Source of the DNA: UBA5951 sp012269555 | GTDB lineage: Bacteria; Pseudomonadota; Alphaproteobacteria; Puniceispirillales; Puniceispirillaceae | Length of the DNA stretch: 64,000 bases | Reading direction: 5' to 3' | Assembly: GCA_038147755.1 (NCBI GenBank) | Contig: JAYQTS010000002.1 | Location: 1-64,000 of the forward strand | Translations under genes and position numbers: made by a program | Shown: positions 27,316-37,612 of the stretch, piece after piece | Numbering within the stretch: the first letter of the stretch is position 1 | Layout of the letters: the number at the start of each line of letters is the position of its first letter | Notes under the pieces: generated by a model | What the model saw: the letters and a program-made list of their open reading frames with translations, nothing else | Told to the model about the DNA's origin: nothing | The model's database searches: none

Positions 27316-27552
27316 ATGTTCACAATTTCTAAACTATTTTGGCTTTTCATTATCCTACTGGCTGTGTGGAATTTATTCCGCATAATAGAGAAAAGGCAAG
27401 CACTCAAAGATAGAAATGATGATTATTCTAACAAAGAAAGTAGTGAGTCAGATGCTGAACCTGAGGCTATAGCAGCAATTTATTGCGCCACATGCGCTAC
27501 CTTCGCTGCGGTGGAGGGCTGTGATCGAACAGATTGTGGAATTGTTGATTAA
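27316..27552 (+). CDS. Small membrane protein with C-terminal cysteine motif
   Basis: This 78-residue protein is not recognised with certainty. An N-terminal transmembrane helix (KLFWLFIILLAVWNLF, about 6-21) is followed by a basic stretch, an acidic linker and a C-terminal block with four cysteines (YCATCATFAAVEGCDRTDCG). The four cysteines could bind zinc. The layout recalls small one-helix proteins with a zinc-ribbon-like tail such as the PP0621 group, but the spacing differs. It follows the S49 peptidase gene and precedes glyQ by 69 bases, so it may assist the peptidase. Confidence 0.65.
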   Translation: MFTISKLFWLFIILLAVWNLFRIIEKRQALKDRNDDYSNKESSESDAEPEAIAAIYCATCATFAAVEGCDRTDCGIVD

Positions 27553-27621
27553 TCAAATGGTTGATTTAGCAGAGTGATTTGATGTAGTTTTGCGTCAAAC
27601 ATTTAAAAACACCGCCGGTCA

Positions 27622-28509
27622 ATGCAAAAAGATTTTCAATCCATTATTTTGAATTTACAAACATATTGGGCAAAACAAGGATGTGTAATCCTTCAGCCAT
27701 ATGACTTAGAGGTGGGCGCTGGAACGTTTCATCCTGCTACGACGCTTCGCTCACTTGGACCAGATTTTAATTGGAAGGCAGCATATGTTCAGCCTTCAAG
27801 ACGTCCTACAGACGGCCGATATGGAGAAAACCCAAACAGACTTCAACATTATTATCAATTCCAAACAATCATCAAACCCTCTCCACCAAACTCGCAAGAA
27901 CTTTATCTTGGTTCATTAAAAGCAATTGGCTTGGATATTAACAAACACGATATTCGATTTGTAGAGGATGATTGGGAATCGCCCACACTTGGTGCATGGG
28001 GTCTTGGCTGGGAGGTCTGGTGTGATGGAATGGAGATATCTCAATTTACATACTTTCAACAAGTCGGAGGAATTGAATGCAGTCCTGTGCCTCTGGAACT
28101 AACCTATGGGTTGGAACGGTTAGCTATGTTTGTTCAAGAGATTGAAAATGTCTATGATCTCGATTGGGACGGCGTACCAGTTTCTCAAGGGGGCAAACTA
28201 TATGGCGATATTTTTAACCTTGCAGAGAGAGAATTCTCTAAATGGAATTTCGAGTTAGCAGATACATCAGCTTTGTTTTCTCACTTCAATGATGCTGAGG
28301 AAGAATGTAAAAAGCTTCTAATGGTAAAACCAGCACTTCCATTACCTGCTTACGACCAATGCATGAAAGCTAGTCATTTGTTTAATTTACTTGATGCGAG
28401 AGGTGTGATTTCTGTAACAGAACGTCAGAGTTATATTGGTAGGGTTAGACAACTTGCAAAAGGTTGCTGTGAGGCCTGGGTAGCTAAAACAATTGAGAGC
28501 AATTCATAA
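27622..28509 (+). CDS. glyQ: Glycyl-tRNA synthetase alpha subunit
   Basis: GlyQ is the catalytic subunit (295 residues) of the bacterial alpha2beta2 glycyl-tRNA synthetase. Its class II motifs are visible, including FQTIIKPSPPNSQELYLGSL, RFVEDDWESPTLGAWGLGWE and the GLERLAMF motif 3 (about 172). It starts with MQKDFQSIILNLQTYW, typical of the family. Its stop overlaps the glyS start by one base (TAATG at 28507-28511), so translation is coupled. Confidence 0.98.
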   Translation: MQKDFQSIILNLQTYWAKQGCVILQPYDLEVGAGTFHPATTLRSLGPDFNWKAAYVQPSRRPTDGRYGENPNRLQHYYQFQTIIKPSPPNSQELYLGSLKAIGLDINKHDIRFVEDDWESPTLGAWGLGWEVWCDGMEISQFTYFQQVGGIECSPVPLELTYGLERLAMFVQEIENVYDLDWDGVPVSQGGKLYGDIFNLAEREFSKWNFELADTSALFSHFNDAEEECKKLLMVKPALPLPAYDQCMKASHLFNLLDARGVISVTERQSYIGRVRQLAKGCCEAWVAKTIESNS

Positions 28510-30617
28510 TGAGTGAGCTGTTTGTTGAATTTATATGTGAAGAAATTCCGGCACGTATGCAAAAAGGTGCCATTGCTCACATGAAACAATTCCTTTTGAA
28601 TTCTTTATCTGAAAACGGTCTGTTAGACACATCCTCGATGTGTGAAACAAAATTTGCAATTGGTCCAAGACACATGGCTGTTAGTTTGTCGTCTGTGATT
28701 AAACAACAGGAAGATAAAGTTATTGAAAAAAGGGGTCCTAAGATTGATGCCCCAAAGCAAGCTGTAGATGGATTCTGCAAATCTAATGATATTTCATTTG
28801 AGCAGCTTGTTCAAAAACCGACAGATAAGGGCGAGTTTTATTTTGCTGAAATAGAGGAAAAAGGAAAGCGGATAGAGACTATTATTCCCGGAATTATTCA
28901 TGAATTAGTGTCAGAGTTCCCATGGCCAAAAAGTCAACGTTGGGGTACTTCTAAAGTGAATTGGGTTCGCCCACTGCATTATATAAATGTGGTTCTGGAC
29001 GAAAAAATATTACAGGGTAGTATGGACCTGGGTGGTGATATGATTATTGATTTCACTAATATGAGTTTTGGGCATTCCTTCTATCATAAGGATAGCTTTG
29101 AAATTTCTGGATTTGATGCTTATGTTTCCAAAATGCGTGAATTAGATGTTTTGGTTGACGTAGAAGAAAGAAGAAGTGTTATCCTGAATAAAGCTAATAA
29201 AATAGCAGAACACAAAGGATTACGCTTACGAAGTGATGAGATATTACTGGAAGAAGTTTGCGGATTAGTAGAATGTCCAAATGTTTTATGTGGAGAAATT
29301 GACCCGAAATTTATGAGCTTACCTGATGAAGTTTTAGCAACATCAATGAGAGTGCATCAGAAATATTTTGTTCTAGAAGAAACTAGTGGTAAAATTGCAC
29401 CATTCTTTCTAATGATTACTAACCGGAAGCCAAACAAGCAAAAAGATGCATTGATCAAAAAAGGTAATGAACGGGTTTTGCGAGCTCGACTATCAGACGC
29501 TCTATTTTTTTGGGAAGTCGACCAAACTCAAACATTGAAAGCTTATCGTGAGAAACTCAGTTCTATAATGTTTTATAAAGGACTAGGGCAATTAAGCCAA
29601 AAGGTTGAGCGGATGGAAGCATTAGCTGCTTTAATCGCAACCTATATTCCTGAATGTAGCAGTTTTGATGCATCGCAGGCTGCTAGTTTTTCAAAATCAG
29701 ATTTAGTCACAGGGATGGTTAGTGAATTTCCTGAATTGCAGGGTATAATGGGAAGTTACTACGCTACTGCACAATCTATACCACTCTCTCAGGCACTTGC
29801 AATCCGAGATCATTACCTTCCAAAGGGCATTGAGGATAAATTACCGGAAACAGCAGAGGGAATAGCTGTATCTATGGCTGACAAAATAGATACCTTAGTT
29901 GGTTTTTTTTGTATTGATATAAAACCAACCGGATCAAAGGATCCGTTCGCATTACGTCGTGCTGCACTTGCCCTCCTAAGAATGATAGATGAGCGCTCTA
30001 TTTCTATGCCATTAGACAAGATTTTTGAGAAGGCAGCTCACCTTTATGGTTTCAAAAAGTGTGATGATGAACTTGCTTTGTTTATAACTGAAAGATTAAA
30101 AGTTAGGTTAAGGGATAAAGGCATCTCTCATGACATTGTCTCAGCTGCGATTATTGATGGTGAAATTGAAAATCTTCATAGACAGATTGAAAAAGTAAAA
30201 GCAATTGATAAGATGCTTAATACGCCGTTGGGAATCAAGTTACTTGAAGGCTATAAGAGAGCTGCTAATCTTCTTTCAGCTGAGATAAAACAGGAAAAAG
30301 TAAAAGTTCAACCAGCGAAGTCTTTTTTAGAATTAGTTAATGATGCGGGGGTAGATAAAAATTTACTAAAACTTCCCGCGGAGAGAGAATTATTTGATGC
30401 GGTAGCAGCGCTACCAGATGAAATTGGAGAAACTCAAAACCTAATCTCTCAAACAATAGAAAGATTTAGCTTCTTAAATGAGCCTATTACAGCATTTTTT
30501 GAGACTGTAAAAGTAAACGATGAAGATAGCGAAATGCGAGGTAACAGACTAAATTTATTGTCACTTGTATGTAAAAAAATTGAGTTGATTGCTGATTTTA
30601 AAAAAATTGAGAGATAG
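28509..30617 (+). CDS. glyS: Glycyl-tRNA synthetase beta subunit
   Basis: The beta subunit (702 residues) binds tRNA-Gly and is needed for charging. The opening ELFVEFICEEIPARMQ, the GPKIDAPKQAVDGF block and the HD-like domain (ISMADKIDTLVGFF, then PTGSKDPFALRRAALALLRM) are all typical. The C-terminal anticodon-binding DALR-like region ends the protein (FETVKVNDEDSEMRGNRLN, then LLSL). Length is normal and the frame is intact, which shows that not every long gene here has an indel. Confidence 0.98.
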   Translation: MSELFVEFICEEIPARMQKGAIAHMKQFLLNSLSENGLLDTSSMCETKFAIGPRHMAVSLSSVIKQQEDKVIEKRGPKIDAPKQAVDGFCKSNDISFEQLVQKPTDKGEFYFAEIEEKGKRIETIIPGIIHELVSEFPWPKSQRWGTSKVNWVRPLHYINVVLDEKILQGSMDLGGDMIIDFTNMSFGHSFYHKDSFEISGFDAYVSKMRELDVLVDVEERRSVILNKANKIAEHKGLRLRSDEILLEEVCGLVECPNVLCGEIDPKFMSLPDEVLATSMRVHQKYFVLEETSGKIAPFFLMITNRKPNKQKDALIKKGNERVLRARLSDALFFWEVDQTQTLKAYREKLSSIMFYKGLGQLSQKVERMEALAALIATYIPECSSFDASQAASFSKSDLVTGMVSEFPELQGIMGSYYATAQSIPLSQALAIRDHYLPKGIEDKLPETAEGIAVSMADKIDTLVGFFCIDIKPTGSKDPFALRRAALALLRMIDERSISMPLDKIFEKAAHLYGFKKCDDELALFITERLKVRLRDKGISHDIVSAAIIDGEIENLHRQIEKVKAIDKMLNTPLGIKLLEGYKRAANLLSAEIKQEKVKVQPAKSFLELVNDAGVDKNLLKLPAERELFDAVAALPDEIGETQNLISQTIERFSFLNEPITAFFETVKVNDEDSEMRGNRLNLLSLVCKKIELIADFKKIER

Positions 30618-30672
30618 GGTAAAAAAATTAACATAAAAAATAAAAATTACGATTTTTATAGGAGTTATAGGA

Positions 30673-33338
30673 ATGTCAGATAATAAATGGGTTTATGCGT
30701 TTGGCCCAAAAATTGTGATGGGGATGCTAGCATGCGCAACCTACTGGGAGGAAAAGGTGCAAATCTTGCCGAAATGGCTTCTATTGGTCTTCCTGTTCCA
30801 CCAGGATTTACAATTACAACAGAGGTTTGTACTTATTATTATGATAATAACGAAACTTACCCACAAGAACTTAAACAGCAAGTTCTTGATTGTTTGAAAG
30901 AAATTGAACAGCAAACAAAGCTAAATTTTGCTAACGCAGCCAACCCCTTGCTTTTGTCTGTTCGTTCTGGCGCTAGAGCATCAATGCCTGGAATGATGGA
31001 TACGGTTTTAAATCTTGGATTAAATGACGAGGTAGTGGCGGGTCTTGCTGAGTCATCTGGAGACCCCCGTTTTGCCTATGATAGTTATCGTCGCTTTATT
31101 CAAATGTACAGTGATGTAGTTCTAGAGGTGGATCATGATTTATTTGAAGATATTCTTGAAGACGCAAAACAAAGCGCAAATGTTGAAGAGGATACTGAAC
31201 TTACCGGAGATGATTTGAAGCAATTAGTAATACAATTTAAACAGCTAGTTGAACAAGAAAGTGGTGACGTGTTTCCACAAGATCCTCATGAACAAATATG
31301 GGGAGCAATTGGAGCTGTATTTAAAAGTTGGATGAACCAACGAGCGATAACTTATAGACGTTTGAATCAAATCCCTGTTAGTTGGGGTACTGCTGTAAAT
31401 GTGCAAGCAATGGTTTTTGGAAACCTAGGTGATGATTGTGCTACCGGTGTTGCCTTCACACGGAATCCATCTACAGGAAGCAAGGAATTCTTTGGCGAAT
31501 ATTTAATAAATGCGCAAGGCGAGGATGTAGTTGCTGGAATAAGAACTCCATTCCCACTTACAAAAATGTCCAGTGGTGGAAATGGTCGGTCCATGGAAGA
31601 GAAAATGCCCAAGGTCTACAAACAGTTAGATGATGTCAGAAGGAAACTAGAAATACACTATAAAGACATGCAAGATCTCGAGTTTACAGTTCAGAAGAAC
31701 ACATTATATATGCTACAAACAAGATCTGGTAAGCGCACCGCGGAGGCTTCAGTTACTATTGCGGTTGATTTGGCCAATGAGGGTATCATAACAAAAAAAG
31801 AAGCAATTAATAGGATAGAACCAGAATCACTAGACCAACTTCTACACCCCACATTAGACCCAAATGCTCCAAAACAGCTTCTGATTAGAGGTCTGCCAGC
31901 GAGCCCAGGTGCAGCTTCAGGAGAAATCGTACTAGATGCAGATACTGCAGAGGCTATTGCAAATCAAGGCCGTAAAGTTATTTTGCTTCGTGTAGAGACG
32001 AGTCCTGAAGATATACACGGCATGCACGCTGCAGCGGGGATTTTAACAGCGAGGGGCGGTATGACAAGTCATGCTGCTGTTGTAGCAAGGGGTATGGGAA
32101 GACCATGTGTCTCAGGTGCTGGTGAACTCAGAATTGATATCGAAGCTGGTCGGGTATTCATGGGTAGCGAAGAGCTTGCTAAAGGGGATATTATAACGAT
32201 CGATGGTATAACAGGACAAGTTTTCAAAGGACAAGTAGCAACAATAAAGCCCCAATTATCAGATGCTTTCGCAACGTTGATGAAATGGGCAGATGCAGAA
32301 CGCAGGATGTTAGTGCGCACAAATGCAGAAACAATTGAAGATACAAGGGTCGCCCGTGAATTTGGTGCAGAGGGCATTGGTTTATGTCGCACGGAACATA
32401 TGTTTTTCGATGCTGACCGCATAGTTTCAATGAGAGAAATGATTATTGCAGATAGTAAAGAAGGTAGGTCTATCGCTTTATCAAAATTATTGCCAATGCA
32501 AAGGGGGGATTTTATTTCTCTTTTTGAAATAATGTCAGGCCTACCGGTTACAATAAGATTATTAGACCCTCCGCTACACGAATTTTTACCTCACACGGAT
32601 GAGGAATTGGCAGATGTTGCAAAAGCAGCTGGTGTAGATATGGAAACAGCAAGGGCACGTGCACTACGTCTCGCTGAGTCTAATCCAATGTTGGGGCATC
32701 GTGGCTGCAGACTAGCAATAACTTACCCTGAAATTTGTGAAATGCAAGCCAGGGCGATCATGGAGGCAGCTGTGGAAGTTTCTAAAAAATCAGCCCCTCC
32801 TATTCCAGAAATTATGATACCACTGGCAGCAACAGCGCGAGAGATTGAAATTTGTAAAGAAATAATTGACCGCGTTGCCCAGCAAGTCATGAAAGACTTT
32901 GGACAGAAAATAGATTATTTGGTAGGCACTATGGTAGAATTACCTCGTGCTGCGCTTAAGGCAGATGATTTGGCAGGTCTAGCTGAATTCTTTAGTTTTG
33001 GAACTAATGATTTAACTCAAACGACACTGGGCATTAGTAGAGATGATGCAGGTAGCTTTTTGAGAGATTATTCTGAGGCAGAAATTTACCCAGTTGACCC
33101 TTTTATATCTATTGATGTTGAAGGTGTTGGGATGCTTATTGAAATGGCTGCGCAAAAAGGACGAAAAATACGCCCAAATATAAAACTCGGTATTTGTGGT
33201 GAACATGGCGGTGATCCAAGGTCAATTAGTTTTTGTGAAACAATGAAGCTCGACTATGTCTCTTGTTCTCCATTTCGGGTTCCTATTGCTAGGCTTGCAG
33301 CCGCGCAGGCAACTATAAAACTAAACTCTACAAGTTAA
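30673..33338 (+). CDS. ppdK: Pyruvate, phosphate dikinase (frameshift near the N-terminus)
   Basis: This enzyme interconverts pyruvate + ATP + phosphate with phosphoenolpyruvate + AMP + diphosphate and usually serves reversible glycolysis. The start at 30673 (MSDNKWVYAFGPK) has AGGAG 7-8 bases upstream. One A missing at about 30711 separates it from GDASMRNLLGGKGANLAEM. The phosphohistidine is in GGMTSHAAVVARGMGRPC, and the C-terminal PEP domain has GTNDLTQTTLG and the catalytic cysteine in GICGEHGGDP. The repaired length of about 888 residues is normal. A hairpin terminator follows. Confidence 0.96.
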
Positions 33339-33369
33339 ATCAAATTAATTTTTAAAGAAATTTAACCAA

Positions 33370-33410
33370 CAGGACGGCAATAAAAACCGCCCTGTATTCA
33401 AATCTTTTTT
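33370..33410 (+). terminator. Terminator after ppdK
   Basis: CAGGACGG and CCGCCCTG form a stem with one internal mismatch around an A-rich loop (33370-33394), followed by a T-run at 33404-33410. It lies between the convergent ppdK and small heat-shock genes and probably ends the ppdK transcript. Confidence 0.65.
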
Positions 33411-33454
33411 AGATTAATGTAAATTTTCATCTATAACATTCTGGTTATCGATAG

Positions 33455-33871
33455 TTATTTTCGAGGCTTCATTTTCTCCGGAACTTCTCTTTTTAAGTTT
33501 ATGTGCAAAAGTCCATTATTTAAGCTTGCGCTCTTGATTTCGATAAAATCGGCAAGTTGGAAACGCCTTTCGAATTGCCTTCCTGCAATTCCTCGATACA
33601 AAAATGTTCTGTCGTCATCCACTGACTCTTGCTCAGAACGCCCAACCACTATTAAGGTACCTTCATGAATCGTTACATCAAGCTCATTTTCTGAGAATCC
33701 AGCTACCGCCATTGTGATCCTGTAGTCAGTTTCACCGATTTTTTCGATATTGTAAGGCGGAAAGTTTGAATTGCTAGAGTCAGATGTTTGAAACAAGTTA
33801 TCGACAAGATTAGCCATGCGGTCAAAGCCAATCGCACTTCGATAAAAGGGGGTTAAGTCTATACGTGTCAT
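33455..33871 (-). CDS. Small heat-shock protein Hsp20 (IbpA type)
   Basis: This is an Hsp20 family chaperone of about 138 residues that holds unfolding proteins in a refoldable state. The start at 33871 (MTRIDLTPFYRSAIGFDRM) has AGGAG seven bases upstream; the longer open frame starting at 33922 has none. The alpha-crystallin domain runs from about 35 to 125 (YRITMAVAGFSENELDVTI, then LYRGIAGRQFERRFQL, and the conserved A-S-L-N-N-G-L-L-H-I). The C-terminal tail is short and basic. It converges on ppdK. Heat-shock control is expected, but I see no clear CIRCE or ROSE element. Confidence 0.93.
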   Translation of the reverse strand: MTRIDLTPFYRSAIGFDRMANLVDNLFQTSDSSNSNFPPYNIEKIGETDYRITMAVAGFSENELDVTIHEGTLIVVGRSEQESVDDDRTFLYRGIAGRQFERRFQLADFIEIKSASLNNGLLHINLKREVPEKMKPRK

Positions 33872-34070
33872 ATTTTTTCTCCTAATATTTAGCAAGAATT
33901 GATTAGGCTCCCAAATTGGCAAGCCTCTATAAGAAAGAAATGTATTTCTACCATTTCATGAACTAAAAGTGGGGATGAAAAAATATTTAATCAAGAGTTA
34001 TCAATAAAATTATTAAATACAAGATAGTTATTGAACGAATTTATATTTTATAATGGATTTTGGCTATGCC

Positions 34071-34295
34071 TTAATTCTTAACGCCTAAACCTGAAAAGCG
34101 TTTGTTAAAACGAGCAACTTGGCCTTCACTATTAAGAACGCGTTGTTGACCAGTCCAGGCCGGATGATTTAATGGGTCCACGGATAGTTTCATAACGTCA
34201 CCCTCTTTCCCCCACGTTGAACGCACAGTGCGCTCACTTCCATCTGTCATTACAATTTTTATTTCATGATAGTCCGGGTGAATATCTTTTTTCAT
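34071..34295 (-). CDS. rpmE: Ribosomal protein bL31, zinc-free form
   Basis: This 74-residue bL31 has the opening MKKDIHPDYHEIKIVMTDGS and the conserved HPAWTGQQ block. The four zinc cysteines of the C+ form are absent, so it is a C- form as in many alphaproteobacteria. It diverges from an ABC exporter gene across a 118-base gap, a conserved neighbourhood in this class. Confidence 0.95.
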   Translation of the reverse strand: MKKDIHPDYHEIKIVMTDGSERTVRSTWGKEGDVMKLSVDPLNHPAWTGQQRVLNSEGQVARFNKRFSGLGVKN

Positions 34296-34413
34296 CTGAT
34301 AGCTCCACTTGCCAAATATGAGGCAATGCGCGATTATACGCGTAAAAATTTCGTTAATGCTTCTGGTTAATACCTTGCTTCAAGTTTGGATGCAAGCCTC
34401 CTTTGGATAAAAA

Positions 34414-36199
34414 ATGACAAAATCACTCAAACAAAAGGAATTTAGTAACAACAGAGTAGGCAAATCAATATCAGCTTTGCAGACTTTAATACCTTACATC
34501 CGTCCATATCGTTGGCGATTATTTGGGGCTGCTTTTGCTCTATTGATGATAACTATTGCTATGCTTTCCCTTGGTAGGGGTCTTGCTTTTATAGTAGACG
34601 AGGGACTTGCTGGAAATGATCCAGCTTTTTTGAGTGTTTCAATTATACTTACAATAGCAATTGCTTTGATTTTGGCTATAGGAAGTTACTTTAGGGCTAA
34701 TTTGATTAATCAAATTGGTGAGAGTGTTATTGCAGATATCAGAGTTAAATTATTTAGTCATATTTTGTCTCAGTCTACTACTTGGTTTGAAAGTGCAAAA
34801 TCTGGTGATATACTTAGCAGACTTACAGTAGATACATCAATCGTCCAGACTGTGCTTGGCTCCACTTTATCTATGGCTATTCGCAATATAATCTTATTGA
34901 TAGGTGGTCTTGTACTAGTAATAGTCTCAAGTCCAAAAATGTCTTTTGTTTTAGCTGTAATCATACCATTAATTGTATTCCCCTTGGTATTTCTTGCCCG
35001 TAGCTTGAAGCAAGCATCAAAAGTAGCACAGGAAAAAATATCTGATTTAGCGGTGCTAGCGGAGGAATCAATTTCAGGGATACGGTCTGTTCAAGCTTTT
35101 TCACAAGAATCATTTTTAGAAAGTAAATTTAAACGAACAACAGAAGAAGCTGTTTTAGCGGCCATTGCAAGGGCTCGACTGAGAGGTTTACTAAGTGGTT
35201 TAATTATATTTTTAGTTATCTCTGGAATTGGGTGTTTGTTATGGATTGGAGGACAAGACTTACAAAAAGGTGCCATAACTCCGGGTGAGCTGACCTCTTT
35301 CGTTTTTTATGCGTTTCTCGTTGCAGCAGCAGTCGGCGCTTTATCTGAGCTTGGTGGAGAGTTGCAGCGTGCTTTTGGAGCTTTAGAGCGGATTATGGAT
35401 ATATTTGAAAAACCCCCGCAATTTCCGCCCCTAAAGTGGCCGCAGATACGTTATTACTAAAGGGTTCAGATATTTTATTTGAAGATGTATCCTTCAATTA
35501 TGAGTCTAGACCAGATTTGCCAGTATTAGAGAAAGTCAATTTTTCCATAAAGTCGGGTGAAAATGTGGCATTAGTTGGCCCCAGCGGCGCTGGAAAAACG
35601 ACTTTATTTCACTTGCTGTTGCGTTTTTATGTACCTTGTGAGGGCCACATAAGTATTGGTGGCATACCCATAAATCAAATGACTAATAGTGTACTTAGGA
35701 GCCATTTTGGGTTTGTACCACAAGATGTTGCTTTGTTTTCACAATCAATATTAGAAAATATTTCATTTGGAAGTCCTAATACTAGTTTTGCAGAAATTGA
35801 ACAGGCAGCAAAGCAGGCTGAGGCACACCAATTTATTATCGAACTTCCTGAGGGCTACGATACTTTGGTGGGTGAAAAGGGTGTGCGTCTCTCGGTGGTC
35901 AAAGACAAAGGATAGCAATTGCTCGTTCAATTTTAAGAGAGCCCCCAATTATGTTATTGGATGAAGCGACGAGTGCATTAGATAGTCAAAGTGAGGCGCT
36001 TGTGCAAAAAGCTCTGCGTAAACTTTGTTCAGATAAAACAAGTGTAGTGGTAGCACACAGACTTTCAACCGTAATAGATGCAGACAGAATATTTGTTATG
36101 GACAAAGGAAAAATTGTAGCTGAAGGAAGTCATGAAAAATTGCTTGCGCATTCAGAATTATATCACCAGCTTGCAAAAAATCAGCTTTTATCGGATTGA
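34414..36199 (+). CDS. ABC exporter, fused permease-ATPase, MsbA-like (frameshifted)
   Basis: This half-size ABC exporter of about 595 residues has an N-terminal six-helix domain (helices from about 35, for example LFGAAFALLMITIAMLSLG) and a C-terminal ATPase. Walker A is VGPSGAGKTTLFHLLLRFY. The signature LSGGQRQRIAIARS is restored after a missing G near 35893, Walker B is IMLLDEATSALD and the H-loop is VVVAHRLSTV. A second indel near 35440 joins the two domains. It resembles MsbA-type lipid flippases or multidrug exporters; substrate unknown. The gene diverges from rpmE and converges on the coiled-coil OmpA gene. The end at 36199 is a normal length. Confidence 0.9.
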
Positions 36200-36227
36200 T
36201 ATCAAATAATCATGTTTTTTTTAAAAT

Positions 36228-37609
36228 TTAAGGGGTAACTCTTTGTGTCAATTTGAGCTCTATTCTTCTATTTCTTTGTTTGGAGGCAGATGAATTTCCG
36301 CTATCAATTGGCTGAAACTCCCCATATCCAGCTGCTGCAAGACGATTTGCAGAAATACCCTCAGACCTCAAAAAACGCACAACTGAAAGAGCTCTTTCTG
36401 TTGATAAATCCCAGTTATCCCTAAAAATGGAGCTATTTGGCTATGGGGTCACTGTCTGTATGCCCCTTCTATTTGTAAAACCCATGGAATATTCTCAGGT
36501 ATTGATTTTTCTATCTCTCGTAAGGCAGAGGCAATATCTGCGAGCTGTTCTTTTCCGGCAGCACTAACATTAGCTTGACCAGTTGCAAAAATTACCTCTG
36601 ATTGAAATATAAAGCGGTCTCCAACGACGCGAACCTCTGATCGATTTTCAAGAATTTCGCGCAACTGTCCAAAGAATTCAGAACGGAATTTCTGTAAATC
36701 TTGAACTCGAGAAGCTAGAGCTGAATTTAGTTTCTTTCCTAAATCAGCTATAGCTATCTTATCATTAATTGACTCGCGTTCTTTTTCTGCTAGGAGACTA
36801 TTCAATTTTTGAATTTCTTGACGCAATGTATTCGTATTAATTAATAATTTATCTATCTCTGCTTTAGCCTCATTGCTTGAGTTATTTGCAGCTGCTAATT
36901 CTTCTGCTTTTTTAAGTAATGCTTTCTCTGCAATTAGTAATAATTTTTCCTTTTCTACCAGATTGGCTTCATTAGAGGTATTTTGTTGAGATAAATTGCT
37001 TATTTCAGATTTTAGAGTTGAGATAAGTGCGGTATTTTCTTCTATTAATTCAAGATTTTTTTTCAATTCAATTTGCTGTTTTTTAAAGGCGTTTGATTTT
37101 TCATCGAGCTCCTTTTCGTTGGCTGTAAGACGAAAAATTAAACTTTTAATTTCGTCACCACGCTGTTCTGAGATAGCGCGCGCAGCAATTAGATTATCCT
37201 CAAGCTCAAACAATTGCGAACTTAAAGAACTTATGTCCGCTTCTTTGGCTATGATTATTTCCTCTTTGTCTGAGAGTTCTTCCTGCAAGAATGTAATTTG
37301 GGATAATAATTGTTTGTTATCCGTCTCAAGCGCACTCATGAGCACCTTTGTATCTGATAACTCAGATAATAATTGAGAATTTGTTTCACGCTCAATATTA
37401 AGAATATTTCCAAGCTCAAGCAAATCCCTCTGAAGGGCTGTGATACGGGTATCTTGTCCCGATATTCGGAACGCGAGGTTTGCCTGAATTATAACAAAAA
37501 CCATTAAAACAAATACAAATACCATTAAGAGGCTGGCAAGCCCATCTACAAAACCAGGCCATGTAAAATCGCTTAGTCTACTGCGATTTCCTAATCGAGA
37601 AAGTGACAT
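36228..37609 (-). CDS. MotB-like coiled-coil protein with OmpA peptidoglycan-binding domain (frameshifted)
   Basis: This inner-membrane protein of about 460 residues has three parts. There is an N-terminal MotB-like transmembrane helix with an aspartate at its start (D22 in FTWPGFVDGLASLLMVFV). A long periplasmic coiled coil follows at about 55-290 with many LEE, ELDEK and LEKK heptads. Last is an OmpA domain (FATGQANVSAAGKEQL, then EGHTDSDPI, then NRRIELKL). One indel near 36445 splits the OmpA domain; the repaired end is at 36228. It pairs with the MotA/TolQ-like protein encoded immediately upstream. Such pairs are known in alphaproteobacteria as uncharacterised biopolymer-transport/peptidoglycan-binding genes. 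Its force-generating role is inferred. Confidence 0.85.
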
Positions 37610-37612
37610 AAA

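Noticed and set aside
34770..34964. Minus-strand small open frame inside the ABC exporter
   Set aside because: It is antisense to membrane helices of the exporter and shows no independent start signal.
36996..37376. Plus-strand open frame of 126 codons
   Set aside because: It is the complement of the coiled-coil gene; its serine-rich composition is the shadow of glutamate/leucine codons.
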